DNA of 64,000 nucleotides, from positions 40,902-104,901 of the forward strand of contig MNCI01003605.1 of assembly GCA_015680685.1 (NCBI GenBank). Direction: 5' to 3'. The DNA comes from Gnetum montanum. Lineage: Eukaryota; Streptophyta; Gnetopsida; Gnetales; Gnetaceae. The notes beneath the pieces were generated by a model. It searched no databases. It saw nothing but the letters and a program-made list of their open reading frames with translations, and was not told the origin of the DNA. Numbering within the stretch: position 1 is the stretch's first letter; every line of letters begins with the position of its first letter. The translations under genes and the position numbers were made by a program. Positions 1 to 12,760 of this stretch are shown here, piece by piece.

Positions 1-687
1 CCCATAGCAGGACTCATTGAGTGTATGCATCTTTAGTTAAACACTATTGTACCTAAACCACACCAGTGTGTATGATAATATTGATGAGCTTATTGATAAA
101 CCTTGCAAAATTCTAGATAGTTTAAATGTTTTATTTATGCATTAATTATTTTTATTAAATACTTAATTAATTAAGTTGAATTAACTTAAATTAGACTTTA
201 CTCAATTAAGCTAAATAGATTAAATACATAAGTATGATTTCTTTAAGTGTAAACACATATTCTTTTGGTAATCCTAGTAGTGTTATTGCTTGATGCATCT
301 TGTAGGATAGCACTTGGCAACCTAATAGTGGATACGTGATTTCAGGATGTGTATGGAAAGTGGGATCAAATGCTTATGTTAGGACTAGTTAGATATTAGT
401 GAATTAGTTAAATTAAATTAGTCATTAAATTACTTTATCTCTCTCTCTTTTCAAGCACCAAAGAACATAAAACATAAAATGATAAAAATTATATGCCTTG
501 ATTACACTTATCCATACCATGTGCATCAAAAGTGTAGTTGGGAAGATAATGAATGACCTTAGAGAAAGGTTAACTACTTAGGAGACTAGTGCACCAGAAA
601 CTATAGAGTTCATGGAATTCAACTAGATTTTGTGTAAATGCTTCATGATTCATATGGTTGGGTGTAGGGGTATCTCACCACTGATTA
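1..687 (+). mobile_element. Truncated gypsy LTR (R/U5 part), same family as element C
   Basis: The sequence aligns by eye, in opposite orientation, with the LTR at 35819-36765. Shared blocks include the stretch around GATGAGCTT..GATAAACCTTGCA, the AGTTAAATTAAATTAGTCATTAAAT block, ACATAAAACATAAAATGATAAAAAT, and the terminal GGGGTATCTCACCACTGATTA. The U3 start lies outside the window. A weak primer-site-like string beginning TGG follows at 690 (compare TGGCGCCGTTGCC at 12619), so this may be a 5' LTR whose internal region has been lost. No gag or pol follows. Confidence 0.75.
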
Positions 688-3600
688 GGTGGAATTGCCA
701 GTATCCCTAGTTTCAACACCTGCTATAGAGGTCCTAGTTTTGGGAGATGTTTTTCCATGTTTCAAAAATATCTCCTTCACACTTTATCTAGAGTCATTGA
801 AATTTTATTTTGATGTTGAAGGCATGTCAAGAAGTATGCACAACCTATTTGTAAGATAACCTATGCAATGGGGCCACATATAGAAGAATATAATTGGAGG
901 AGCACACAACTACTAAGAGGAAGAAGAGAGCACCATGAAAACCCAAAAGGTAAGATACAATAGGTGAGGGAGGAGAAGACTTCCAAGCCTTTATAGTTAT
1001 GTCATAGATTCTAATCCACAAAGTTAATCTAAAAAAATTAGGATACTCCTTTGATAACATAACACATTAGTGCATGTTAGATGAAATTATAGATTGATAA
1101 CAAACAAGATACATTAGATAGATTACTGACCTAGTCCTTGTAATCAAACATGTAGATTGAATGTGTTCAATACTTTAAGTATGATCAAACCAGGTTTAAT
1201 CTCTTCTTAAAGTGCACATTTTGTAGAGCAATTTTTTCCATTGTAACCAAGGTTAAGGTCATTCACATGTAAATTTTTGAACCTAAATCCAAGAAAATAG
1301 TAACCAATGCACTTTGCAAGAAAAATAGCCTTGTGCCTAAAGAAGATGTAGTAACTTTGGATGAAACATAATTATTATATATTTTTTGTGACAAGACATG
1401 TCCCTCAATGTTTATAGTTAATGAAGCCTTAACATATTGTGAATGGTTGGCAAAGGGTTTCACCCATTTCACAATATGTTAGGCACAACCTACTCATGTA
1501 TGTTGATGTGTGTAATTATGTTTACTTTCTTTGGGATGGCTACTACCTTCCTCTATAAAAATGCTAACGGATATAGTTTTTATAGGGAGTTCATTCATAA
1601 AATGGTCACATATTGTTGGTACAAGAAATTAAGGTTTGGATCTCATCAAACTTGGTTGTTGTAGTTGGGTGATTATTCTTACATAGTACCTAAAGTCTAC
1701 TAGCTACGCTCATAACTATAATCTTATAGATGCCATGTATTCTTATCATATTTGTAGGTGTCATTTTTTGCTTAATGTATTTGTATTTGTAAGATTAGTC
1801 CATCTTTTGTCCTCCATTTCTTGGTGTTTGTGGGAATCAAGGGTGATGTTGAATGATACTCTCAAAGGTTGCACTATAACATGTGTTTACATTGTGAATT
1901 ATTGAAAGGGTTCCACCACTAGGAGGTGTCTTCCACTACATATAAACATTTAAAGATAACTTGTGTTACTAGACTAATAGTTTTCACAAAACTCTTATCT
2001 TAATGGTTTGGACTTAGGTACATGGTAGCACCAAAATGTAAAATAATAAGCTTCTATACTAATGGTCAAGCTTTTCATGTACTTAAGAAACATATATGTA
2101 TATTTAAAGATGGTTGAGCTTAGGTGCAATCACTTGAAAAAGGTTAGATGCCTCTTAGATGCCACCTCTCATTGCAAGATAAGAATAGTCTCCTAATGAC
2201 TAGATTAGTTAGATGTTTATAATATATATCTATAATTTTGTTGAGAGAAGTTTACAAAAACTAAATTAAATTTGATTCATCTATTGAAAATTCTCCAAGT
2301 TGCCATTTTGCCAAATTTGATACATTCCATAAAAATTTTGGTCATATAATTGTGATTACATGATAAGAAGTATAACTAATTTCAAGTTTGGTAATAGATA
2401 TTTTGTTGTAAAATATTTTGGAATTTTCATGGATTTTTGTTTTCCATGCATGTTCCCATTACCCTTTTAAAAATCATTTCTTGTGCATTGTAATATGAAG
2501 ACCTAAGTAAAGAAGATACACATTGATATGTTGGCTTATATAGATCGAATATTCCTTAGCATTACTTATAGGTTCTCTTGAAGCATTATGGGTATAATAT
2601 TATTTAGCATTATTGATAGATTCCCATGACCTTGGAATATTATTTAATGTTTAGTCTTACCACTCTATGATTATTAGTTGGCCTCTAGGCTAAAACTAGG
2701 CCAAAATAATCCTCTTTTAATTCAAAAATTAATCATATCTTCATGAATGATTGAATTTAAAAATATTATTTTATAATTAATTCAAATTAGTAGAGATGCT
2801 TACAAAGATCACAAGTCAGTTGTTTCCACACAAAAACCCTTATAGAAGAGACCACATACTCTTAACACACTCGCCATAACCAACCCAAGATAGATTTAAA
2901 TGGTTACATCTAGGGTTACAATAATGAAAACAACTAATAATTAACTTAGACATGTTTTCACATTTTTTTACAAGTTTTAGATATCTTAACTCTTCATTTC
3001 ATATTTTAGAAAATTCTAAAATCAAACAAGACAAAAGTGAAGTTCAACACATGTTAACTACAGATTTTGTCTTCAGATCTCTAACACTCAAAAGGTTATG
3101 GATGAAATATTTTTTAACGCTATCAGGAGGTTTTGGAGATATCTTTTTAGATTTTCATCCTTACAACTAATCTTCAAAAACCTCCCCTCTTGAGTAGGAA
3201 CATGATAAGGCCTTGTCCTTATTTAGAAATGCCTTCTTGGATTTTCACTTCTTACTAAAGGATTTCTTGTAAAAAGGAGGAAATTCTCTCTAAAGAAAAA
3301 AATAATATATCAATTAGAAATAAAGAAAAAATAGCAATATAAGTTTAAATTTTCCTATCCTTGAGTCTTAAAAATGAAAAGAAAATTAATATTATAGAAA
3401 ATAAATTAGCTGTTCATCTTTCACTACGAGCTTTTTTGCTTGAAGTAACTAAAAAGCAACATCTTTGAGAATTTGGTGTTTAACTTTTAAAAAGATCTCA
3501 TAGCTATGCTATTTTTATTTGAAAATAATTTCACACCAAAGCTTCCAAATAGAGTAGAGAACAAGTGGTTGAAGATATTTCTAAATGAAAAGAAAAGAAG

Positions 3601-6600
3601 TAGACAAAGTAAGCTAATCACCAAGAATGACTTCAATGATGTTTGGTTGAAAGTTTTTATAAATTTTAGATGTCCATTTCCAAGCATGCTAAGTAATAAG
3701 ACATTCAAAATAAAAATATGAGAAAATGAGTCTTCACTTTTAAGAAGAGGACATAGAAAAATATTTTTCATATGTTTAAGATGAGTGTTGATAAGAAGAC
3801 TTTGATGAATAGGAAAACATAAAAAATATGGATTTTTAGAAATGTAGGAACTCTCTATTGTCAATATATTTTTTGAGGGTAAAGCTAGAATTAGGAATAT
3901 GCTTGGAACAATAGCTCTAGGTTAGAATGTGTAGAGTACTAGTACTAGGCTTTGAATGTAGTACATTTGGGTGCAAGGTGATGTAAGCTAATCAACTAGT
4001 CAAAGGTCCATACTTGTTATTGATATATTGTTCCTTGGAGGTAGCTAGCACTATTATTTCTTATTTCTCACTCAATTTGCTATGGGCTACAAGACTATCT
4101 TTAGAGAGTTGATGAATACTAATGGTTTGTACAACTTTTTTTTCTAGTGTACATTTGTTTCAAATGGATGGAAATGATTTTTTGCTACCTTCTCCACCCC
4201 TATTGATAGGGGATCCTTTGACCAAAAGCATAAGGAGTGTATCATTCAAAACACATAGCGAATTGATTGTTAGTACCAAAAAGAAACATAAGTGCATTAC
4301 ACAGTTTACTTGTGTATTGTTATTACATTTTAGAAAGGATAAAAAATATTATAATACATATTATACATATGGTACAAAAGTAACCCATGTTGTAATGGTG
4401 GGGAAATAGAATATTTATAATATTTATGTTTTTTTATTTAAAGAATAAAATAGTAAATAAACACATTGTTTCAATCCCTTGCAAAAAAAATATAACATTC
4501 ACTTTTTGAAAATAATTAAATACATATGTGCCATAATCTCTTATGGGATAGGTATAATGCCTTACATATGGAAGTAATTAATGTTTGCATTATTAATGGT
4601 CTAACACCATGTTGTACAGTTGCAACCTCTTCAAAAAATATTGAATCATTGCAACTCCACACAACTAACTAATAATGTATAAATTAAACTAAATAATTAG
4701 TTAATTAATGATAGTCATTGATCTCATAATTTTAGTATTTTTCATGATAAACATCCAAAAATATTGGAAAACAAGAAGGGAAATCAAAAGCCCTATTCAT
4801 TTTGCCAAGAGTCAACTCTACATCAACTAAGTAATTTTAGGCTATGAAGCAATTACTTAAAACACTCTGACAGAGTCTCACTTCATAGTGAAGAAATCAT
4901 TTAAAACAAACAACAAAAATTTATAATTACCATACTTATCCAAGGGAGGAGAAGCTCTTGATGCCCAAGAATCTAAATTAAAATGAAGAAAAAGGTAAGA
5001 AATGAGCTTTCCCACTTTGGCATTTAAAATGTTTAGATTCAAAATGGAAAGGTTATGATACCTCCTAGGCAGTATCACCTACATGCACATTTGGCCAAAC
5101 TTAGGTCAAAATCATGTTGAGAAAGTTTAATAGATGTTAAGGTGCTTAATTTCAATTTGTGAGACCTAGGTTCAAGCTTGGGTGAACCTACTTTAAAGAG
5201 ATTAGGCTTTTTCTCATTCACCATCCTCTAAGGATGCTACCTTGGCATGATAAACATTGCGCCTTTGGGTGATGATCCTTTGATGCTTATGTGAAGAAAG
5301 TGCAATAGATGTGTTTCCTCCTAGGAGGTAATGCATGTGGTGTACTAATAAATTATTGTATTAGAAATGTAAATGCTTTCTTGAATATTAAATGTTACAA
5401 GAAAAGATAAATTGTACAATAAGAATTTTAGAGGAAGACTTTGAGTGGCTTTTATTTCAAATTAGCTATAATAATGACATTATAGATGGTTTGGATCTAT
5501 GCAAAAAATATTAAATAATTTATCTATTAAAAAGGGTTGTTTCCAAGAAAGTCATTAAAAAGAAGACAACAAAATCCATGGATAAAAACAATTGAATATA
5601 ATCTAAATAAATATCAAATAAACAAGTATCTAGCTATTTCTAAAAGTAAATAGCAAAAGGGAACTCATGTAGCCAACCTTATTTTGTTGAAACAAGGTTA
5701 AGATGATGATGATGGTGAAGTATATAATTATATAGCTAAAATGTGGTATTATTAAATAAAAATGGAGTAAGAGAATGCATATAGTTATGTAATAATAAAA
5801 AAAAAATGAATAGTATGAAGAGTGGACACTCTTTTTTATTTTAGAGAAATTAATGCACAAAAAATTGTAGAACTTGTGTAGTAAAATGCTTGCACTTATA
5901 CAACATTTGATATAAGGNAAGAAGTACATAGGAATGTTGCAACATTTATATCCATAGAACCTATAAGGAAAGACAAAGGATAAAGGTAAGTAGTTGAAAA
6001 TAAGGAAAAGCACATGACTTTCTACATTCAATGGATTTGAAATATTTTGCAAGTATACAAATGATAATGCTAGAACTTACATTGTTTGATTGCTTATCTA
6101 TTGTGTATTTTGAATTTTATGCACTTTTTATTAAATCAAATAATTGAATCAAACAACTCTTTTGTCCTATGCATCATTGTAGTTTAGTTCACATACCATT
6201 GAAGCTCCTTATATCCATAGAAATCTATTCATATGCAAAGATCCTTAAATTGTATTTAGTAGTTAATGATACAAAAATCTATGATTAAAATAATCATGAT
6301 AAAGGCAATGTGATGATGCATGACCTCTACTACTTGGAATAATGGAAAAATAATGCATATTTCTAGTTCTTGTTGTAAATTATCTTAAATTGAAAAAAAT
6401 ATTTGTTTATTTTTGCATATGAAAAGTGTCTTGGTGGTGGAAAAATTTTAGCAATGAATTTTACTTGAACAACATCAATATTTTATTGTAATGTTACAAC
6501 AAGAAACCTATATGATTTGTTTTTGATGCCCCATTAGTGCTTTCTCAAGTTGTAGAGCCTATCTTCGTTTTTCATGAGAATGTAATATCTATCCAATATA

Positions 6601-7264
6601 TCCTATGGATATTCATATGTAGTAAAGTTTTACTTCATTTCATTACATAATGATGAAAATTGTAGCATTATAAAAATTAGAAAAATGTCAACTGATGATT
6701 ATCGTGAAATACATTTAATGAAATGATTGTGAATAGGTGGATTTTATAATCTAATGAAGAGTATGAATATAAGAAAGCTACAAAGAAATCGTAACTTAAT
6801 AATTTTAGAAAATTTGGGCAAAAAATTATATAATGAGAAATGAAATTTTTCATCAATTTTGAAACTTACAAAATTCATCATCATTTGCTAGGTATCACAT
6901 TACTTCTTATTTTTTAACTTCTCTTCTATTTATTGCATTCATTGATTCTAGATCTCCATTGTGTACAATTTGTAATCATCCTTATCCATAACCATAGTCA
7001 TAATATCATTGATCTCTATCATTTCAATTTCTTACTAGTATATATGATCTTTTACTTTTTACTTTATAACTATGTTATCATAGAGCAAAGTAATTGAAAT
7101 CAATTTTACTCTTATACCTTAATTGGATGCAACAACATAGTATACTAATAACACTTCATAGGAATAGAGCTACATGCTTGTACAAGAATATCAAGAAGCC
7201 AATTTTTCCCAAGTAAATTTTGAAATTATATTCCAATCCAATGTTCTATTTTAATATATTTTGG
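688..7264. other. Unassigned AT-rich spacer
   Basis: No gene, RNA gene or intact transposon is recognised here. The stretch is strongly AT-rich with short chance ORFs on both strands and no conserved motif. A possible tRNA-derived SINE remnant is listed separately near 5131-5177. Base 5918 is ambiguous (N). The likely content is repeat sequence too old to align by eye. Confidence 0.5.
5131..5177 (+). repeat. Possible SINE remnant with Pol III-like boxes
   Basis: A box A-like string TAGATGTTAAGGTG (5131-5144) is followed 24 bases later by GGTTCAAGC (5169-5177), close to the box B consensus GGTTCRANNC. The spacing is that of tRNA-derived promoters. No poly-A or T tail and no target duplication were identified, so this is only a candidate. 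Confidence 0.2.
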
Positions 7265-8128
7265 ATTTTTCTTTGCCTACTGGCCAAGTCTAAAATTTTT
7301 TAAGCACTATCTTTCAAAAGAAGCTACATCATCATAGATCCCATATTGTGGGATGTGTGCAACCTATATATACAACATTTGGAGGCATAGCTCAAAAGAA
7401 CTTTCATTCCACCCTTAGGTAGATTCTTGCGGTTTCGTATTATGGTTTTAGTGATAGAGTGAATTTCCACAGTGTGGTGTTGAGTAGTTGTATAAAATAT
7501 TTATTCAAGTGAAGTGTACCTGGGCATAGTTCATGTCTAGAAACAAAGATTGAGATTGATTTTCATTATTATACCATCAATTAGTTTTTATTATTTTACT
7601 TAGCATAGGTTTACTACTTTCTAGATAATCATTTACGTTTCCAAGTATTTTACTTTACTTGTTTATTAGTAAAGTGGAATGAGTATGAATAGTTTCGAGC
7701 ATTTTAAGTGTAATTTTTTGGTAATCCCAATATTGTTGTAGCTTAGTTTTCCTAGTAGCAAAACACTTGGTAATCCAGTAATGGTTACATAAGCGAAAGA
7801 TGTGTACAATAAGTTAGGACCAGATGCTAATTGCTCTAGACTAGTTTAGATATACATTACCATCATTACTTAGATTTAAATTTCATTCTCAATTATGTTT
7901 ATTTCTAGGAGTAATCAAGGCCTATAAACATCAATTAATTGTATGCTTGACTTTGGATTAAATCATATGTGACAAAGATACCACTAGCCTAAGTGGGAAG
8001 ATAACATCTTGCGATCAATTCTTAACAATCTAGATGTCACAACTAGTCCCATCCATGGAATTCGACTGGATCATTTGTCAATGCCTATGATTCATATGGT
8101 TAGGAGTAGGGATACCTACTACTCATCA
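7265..8128 (+). repeat. Element F 5' LTR (edge approximate)
   Basis: TATA-like CTATATATAC lies near 7364-7373. The R/U5 part aligns with 9100-9767, including GAGATTGATTTTCATTATTATACC against GAGATTATTTTTCATCATTGTAG (each cited only as the shared block) and the terminal ATTCATATGG..GGGATACC..ACTCATCA. The upstream edge is not visible as a repeated terminus. Confidence 0.5.
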
Positions 8129-8148
8129 CTAACTTAGCCTTTTTAATA

Positions 8149-8612
8149 GTAGGAAAATTAGGAGTAGAACTAGATCAAAAATTAGCCATAGTACATGCCA
8201 TGTATGAAAAATATTTTGTAGACAAGAAGGATGCACAACAAAAATTCCACATAGCAAACTTTGAATTGCAAATGGTCAAAGATAACTACCAAGATCAAAA
8301 AGATATAATAGCAAGCCTAGCTAGGAGAATGACCAATTACTAAGAATTAAGAAAAATAGCTACAGCTTTTCAAGAGGAAAGAAGGTAGTTTGTAAGTTGG
8401 TATGTAAAATCCAACAAAATGTTCCCATAGTTGTTATGTCACTAGGAGGTACTACCTCTAGAAAACATTGTTGAATTCACCTAGATGATACATGATCCAA
8501 GATTTGAAGAAAAGAAACTTCAAGAACTTCTAAAAAAATATCAATTTTAGAAACTTGATGATAAATGAAAGAAGCCAATGGAGGAGGCATCACCACCTAG
8601 AACTTGAAGACT
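8149..8612 (+). pseudogene. Remnant of third-ORF C-terminal coiled-coil region
   Basis: Conceptual translation begins VGKLGVELDQKLAIVHAMYE and continues as a charged, coiled-coil-like helix with several in-frame stops. The block SLARRMTNY, stop, ELRK matches NLARRMNNY, stop, EL in the minus-strand ORF3 of element C (near 37340-37320), and both have the stop at the same place. The fragment sits directly after the 5' LTR and primer site of F, so it marks a large internal deletion. It is not functional. What the parent ORF does is unknown. Confidence 0.6.
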
Positions 8613-8843
8613 ACATCAAGATCTATTTATTTTGTTTTGTTTTGACTTGTTTTTGTTATGTGTTAATCATGCAATACATGACAATTTTGTAAATACCATT
8701 CAAACCCCAATGTGGAATTAATAGTTGAGTCAATATATAAATCATAATGTTGAATTTTGTATATAGCCCCACAAATTTTGTAAGGAACTCTATTATCCTT
8801 TTGTTTTAACTCAAGAATGAGTTTTTAGTTAGTTGTGAGGATA

Positions 8844-9767
8844 TGATAAAACTAGTATCTATGCAGGCTATGATATCATATATAGCTATGATATCATAGC
8901 TTTGCATATGTCATTGTAGATGCGATTTAGTGGATCATGGTCATACATATAAATACCGATCCACCATCACATTGAAAGACCAACTTTTAACCAACACTTA
9001 GTGAATTTGTTACAATTTGTTTTTATGACATAGAGTTAGAGTTAGAGTGAATACAATGAATTTCTTATAGTTTGTTTTTGTTACTTAGAGTTAGAGTTAG
9101 AGAGAATTCTTGTAGTTTGGTGAATAATAGTTTTATGAAATCTTTATTTAAGTAGATTATTATTAGATACAATTCATGGATAGAAATAAAAATTGAGATT
9201 ATTTTTCATCATTGTAGCATTCTACTTAGCACAATTTTACTTTTCATTGTGTTTACTTTTATTAAGTTATTTAAATTTCCAAAGTCATTTTACATTCCAA
9301 TGTCTCTTAGTAAGATGAAATAAGTATGATTGGTTTTGAGCATAAAGTATAACTTTTTGATAACCTAGTATTACCTTTCCCTAATTTTCTCAGTAGTGAA
9401 GTTACTTAATAATCCCAGTATTAGTTGCATGAACTAAGGATGTATATGGTAAACCAAAAATGATTGCTATTACCACTAATATAGAATAAATTTATATTTT
9501 TATTACACATATACTTAAAATTTCAAATCACTTTTATAATGTTGGCACTTAGTGTAATTCAAGCTGAACAATATCAATATATCATATACCTCACTAAGAG
9601 TTAAATTATACAATGTTTACCTTGCTAACTTTAAGTGGAAAGACAACAATCATAAATTGGATATCAACTACTTGTATACTTACATTGTCCATCTTTGAAT
9701 TACAAGCTAGTCATGCATGTACACTTGACTTGTGTAGTTGAGTGTTGGAATACCCAATAGTTCATTA
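8844..9767 (+). repeat. Element F 3' LTR
   Basis: Starts TGATAAAACTAG after a purine-rich tract and ends near AGTTCATTA. TATAAAT is at 8948-8954, 104 bp from the start, against 99 bp in A's 3' LTR. U3 carries a palindrome-rich block (two ATGATATCAT copies near 8868-8895) comparable in place and core (GATATC) to A's U3 palindromes. A duplicated block containing AGAGTTAGAGTTAGAG occurs at about 9032 and 9079. Confidence 0.55.
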
Positions 9768-11683
9768 ATAACCAAGTCTTATATAATATAGATTAAGAGG
9801 AAAAATGATGCTATTACTTTTTATTTGAAAAAAATTAACAAAAACAAAATACATAAAACCAACCTCACACTAAAATCTAACTTGGATATTTAAGTAAACT
9901 AACTTAATAGGAAAAAGACAACTGTTTTTTTTTTCATTAGTTTTTGAAAGCCAATGTAATGTTATTCTATCCAAAATAATTTAGGAAAGCTAATATAAAG
10001 CTTTATTAAGAAATTTCAACCGTTATTTATTTTACAATGTTATACTTCATCTCACCTTTTTACTAATTCTTTTTACTAATGTAGTAATTCTATTAATGTA
10101 CATTAAACATGGAACAATTTAACTATTTTTAAAAGTATTTTAAATTTTATTATTTTGATTTTAATACAATATTATGCTATTTTTAAGGTCCAATATAATT
10201 CATTTGCCAAAGAAATGATTTATTTCTACATGATTGAACATACTATGCTATTTATTGAAACTCTAATTAACTATATTTTTTTAATTATCTTATGTTCAAT
10301 TTTAACAATTATTTGTTCAATCTTAGTAATCATTTTGGTAGAGAGGCCAATATGTTTGGCATGATGGGGGGAGGGGGAGTAAAATTTATCACCCTCCACA
10401 TCATGCACCATGTGCAGGGGAGCCAAAGAGTCACTACAGGGGAGCCAAAGAGTCACTACAGGGGAGCCAAATCTAAAAAGTTGATTAGAAATAGGAACAA
10501 AATAGGAAAAGGAAAATGTGAAGCTTGGAGAGGCATTGTAGGGTTTTCATGCTAAAATTCCTAGCATAGGGAGAGAAATGCTTCATGCAAGTGCTCTACA
10601 TAGAGCTCACGATGGCGCTATAGATAGTGAGGTAGATTCAGATGCATGAGCTTTGGTAACAATGAACAATAGCTATTTTTACTTGAATGGCCTCAATCTT
10701 AACTGGATGCGATAGTAGCCATGTTTGCATTTCCTGATGTTGCTTAAGAAGTTCAAAAACATAACCCTAGAAATTATGCACCTGAGTGTGCTAATAGTGG
10801 CTGCTGTGTGGCCATGTCATGGTAGATAGAATGCTATTTGCCATGGCACATGATTATCTCATCATGCACCACATCCACGAATTTATGTATAGTAGCACCG
10901 TTGACATTAACATTGTCATTCCACATGGTTTTCATTCTCTATGGCTTTCATTCTCTGTTGAGTTAGCATTGGGGGAGGAGGAGAGAATGTGTCCATTTCT
11001 ATAGGTTTTGCGTAGGGATGAGGAATAATTAGTTACAAGAACACCAATGGGCATGTGAAGTTGTAGAAGAAACATGGATTTTGCAATGACATGTTGCAAA
11101 AGTGGAAATAGCGACATGGCTATGGTTCCGCGGTGGCTAGGGGTTACGCTAATGATCATAGGATGTGGCAGGCATTTTAGACCATCAATGGTGGTAGTGG
11201 TTACATGGTATCTTTGAAGGGAGATGAACCAACATGGGTGGCTATAGAACATCAGATCCTTAGGCGGCACAGGAGGCTTCTCTTACTTTAAAAATCTTGT
11301 CAAAGATTCCCCTCGCTACGTAGACATAGGTATCAAAAAGATAGACATTGATAGTTTTCACATTCCACTCTGTAATTTGAAAGAGGCACTGAATTTGAAA
11401 ATTTGTAATTTTCTTGTAGATTACAGGCAAAGCTATGATGTTGGATTAGATCATCAATTATGTGCAGTCTCTTGAATGCCAAGTTCAGGTCAATTGATGA
11501 AAATTTTGTATTTAGGGTTTATTTACTTAGCAATTTGGTAAATGAATAAGGGTAATTGATTTTGTTTCTCCTTTTCTTTAGTTTCTTTCAATGAAACTTA
11601 AAGCCATCAACCCAAGAATCGAGCTAACTACTAATGAATTTCTTCCTAAAGATGTAGGTTTTGTTCTTTGGCTACAAAATTAC
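9768..11683. other. Unassigned spacer before element A
   Basis: No gene is recognised. It contains a purine tract with G runs (10362-10380), a 22 bp tandem repeat (10415-10470), and two open blocks near its right end (11248-11469 and 11584-11688) that look mildly exon-like but match nothing I know. Confidence 0.45.
10415..10470. repeat. 22 bp tandem repeat, 2.5 copies
   Basis: The unit CAGGGGAGCCAAAGAGTCAC plus TA repeats exactly at 10415 and 10437, with a 12-base partial third copy at 10459. Confidence 0.9.
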
Positions 11684-11688
11684 ATCAA
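11684..11688. repeat. Target site duplication of A (left copy)
   Basis: ATCAA, repeated exactly at 30753-30757 just after the 3' LTR. Confidence 0.93.
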
Positions 11689-12617
11689 TGATGAGACGTG
11701 AATTGCACAGGCTGTGATATCACATCCCCTGCGATATCGCGTACACGATATTGCCGTCCGTCGCCATATCTATAAATAAGAGGCAGCACTCCCCTCATTT
11801 CTCATCTTAGGCATAAAGTAGCGAAGCTCTGGTGGATTGATCACCCCAGAGATAGAATATTTTCCATGTGCCCGCAGTAGGAGTCCCCCAAGTAAATGGT
11901 TCTTTATTCGAGTAGCTTTGTACCTGAATGCAAGTTGTGTACGGTAATAAAGACGAGCTTTTTGCTGATAAACCTTGTAGTGAATGGATAGGTTTAATTA
12001 ATGTTATTTACTGCTTTCCTAGTGACGCGGCATGAGTACGACTTGGTTACAAGCATTGACAAACATGTATGGCTAGCCAAGGAATCGACTACTCATCGCA
12101 AATAGATTCTCTCAACCCTTTCCTCCTAGAGCGTGGGAAAAGTACAACTTGATTACGAGCATCTACGGATATGTACGGCTAGTCAAGGAATCAGCTGCTT
12201 GTCACACATAGGTTAGTTAAGTGCCTTAGTACGACCGCTTCGAGCACATGCATTACGTGTGGTGATCCCAGTAACGATTAGTGTTTGGTAGCTACAGTTG
12301 CACAGTTAAAGGTGTGTATGGTAAGTGGGAATAGATGCTGATGCTAGGACTTAGTGCTGTAGTTAGAGTTAGTTAGTTTCTCAACCCTTCATCCTCATAG
12401 CTTAGGAGATAAATTGAAAAATACCAAAAAAATCATATACCTCAGACTTGCTTAACCATACACCGTGACACATACAAGAAAGCCTGGGAAGACAACGAAC
12501 GATTAACCCCAAGTATTTCTTGTGGCGTTAAGGCATTTAGTCTGTGGAGTTCAACCGGATCGCACGTACACGCTCGTATTCATATGGTTGGGTGTATGGG
12601 TACCTTACCACTCATCA
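11689..12617 (+). repeat. Element A 5' LTR (929 bp)
   Basis: TGATGAG...CTCATCA. U3 holds perfect palindromes TGTGATATCACA (11713-11724) and GCGATATCGC (11731-11740) plus a degenerate third, just upstream of TATAAATAAG near 11769. The rest aligns closely with 29809-30752. It has one fewer palindrome unit than the 3' LTR. Confidence 0.95.
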
Positions 12618-12618
12618 T

Positions 12619-12636
12619 TGGCGCCGTTGCCGGGGA
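12619..12636 (+). other. Primer binding site, tRNA-Asp type
   Basis: TGGCGCCGTTGCCGGGGA is complementary to the 3' end of plant tRNA-Asp, as in Tat/Athila-type gypsy elements. It starts 1 nt after the LTR. Confidence 0.9.
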
Positions 12637-12760
12637 CTAAGTGTTTTTCTTACACCAATTTGAACATAAAGGATATCACTCACATCGTTGTGAGCCTCAA
12701 CGAACCTTTAGGTTAATCAACAAAAAATTAATTAACAGTAAAAATTTGCACACCATTAGG

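Larger units (their letters stand above)
7265..9767 (+). mobile_element. Element F: internally deleted gypsy derivative
   Basis: Two related LTR-like sequences flank a ~0.7 kb interior. The left ends ACTCATCA (8121-8128), is followed by a degraded primer-site-like string at 8134-8154, and then runs straight into the tail of the third ORF known from C. A polypurine-like stretch GTTGTGAGGATA precedes the right LTR, which starts TGATAAAACT at 8844. Gag and pol are absent. The 5' edge (7265) is estimated from the ~100 bp LTR-start-to-TATA spacing seen in the right LTR and in A. No target duplication was confirmed. Confidence 0.55.

Noticed and set aside
3487-3864. 125-codon minus-strand ORF
   Set aside because: Low-complexity Ser/Phe/Leu text overlapping another ORF on the plus strand; no motif.
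5630-6052. 140-codon minus-strand ORF rich in Phe, Ile and Tyr
   Set aside because: Its composition is what AT-rich DNA gives by chance, it contains an ambiguous base, and no domain is recognisable.
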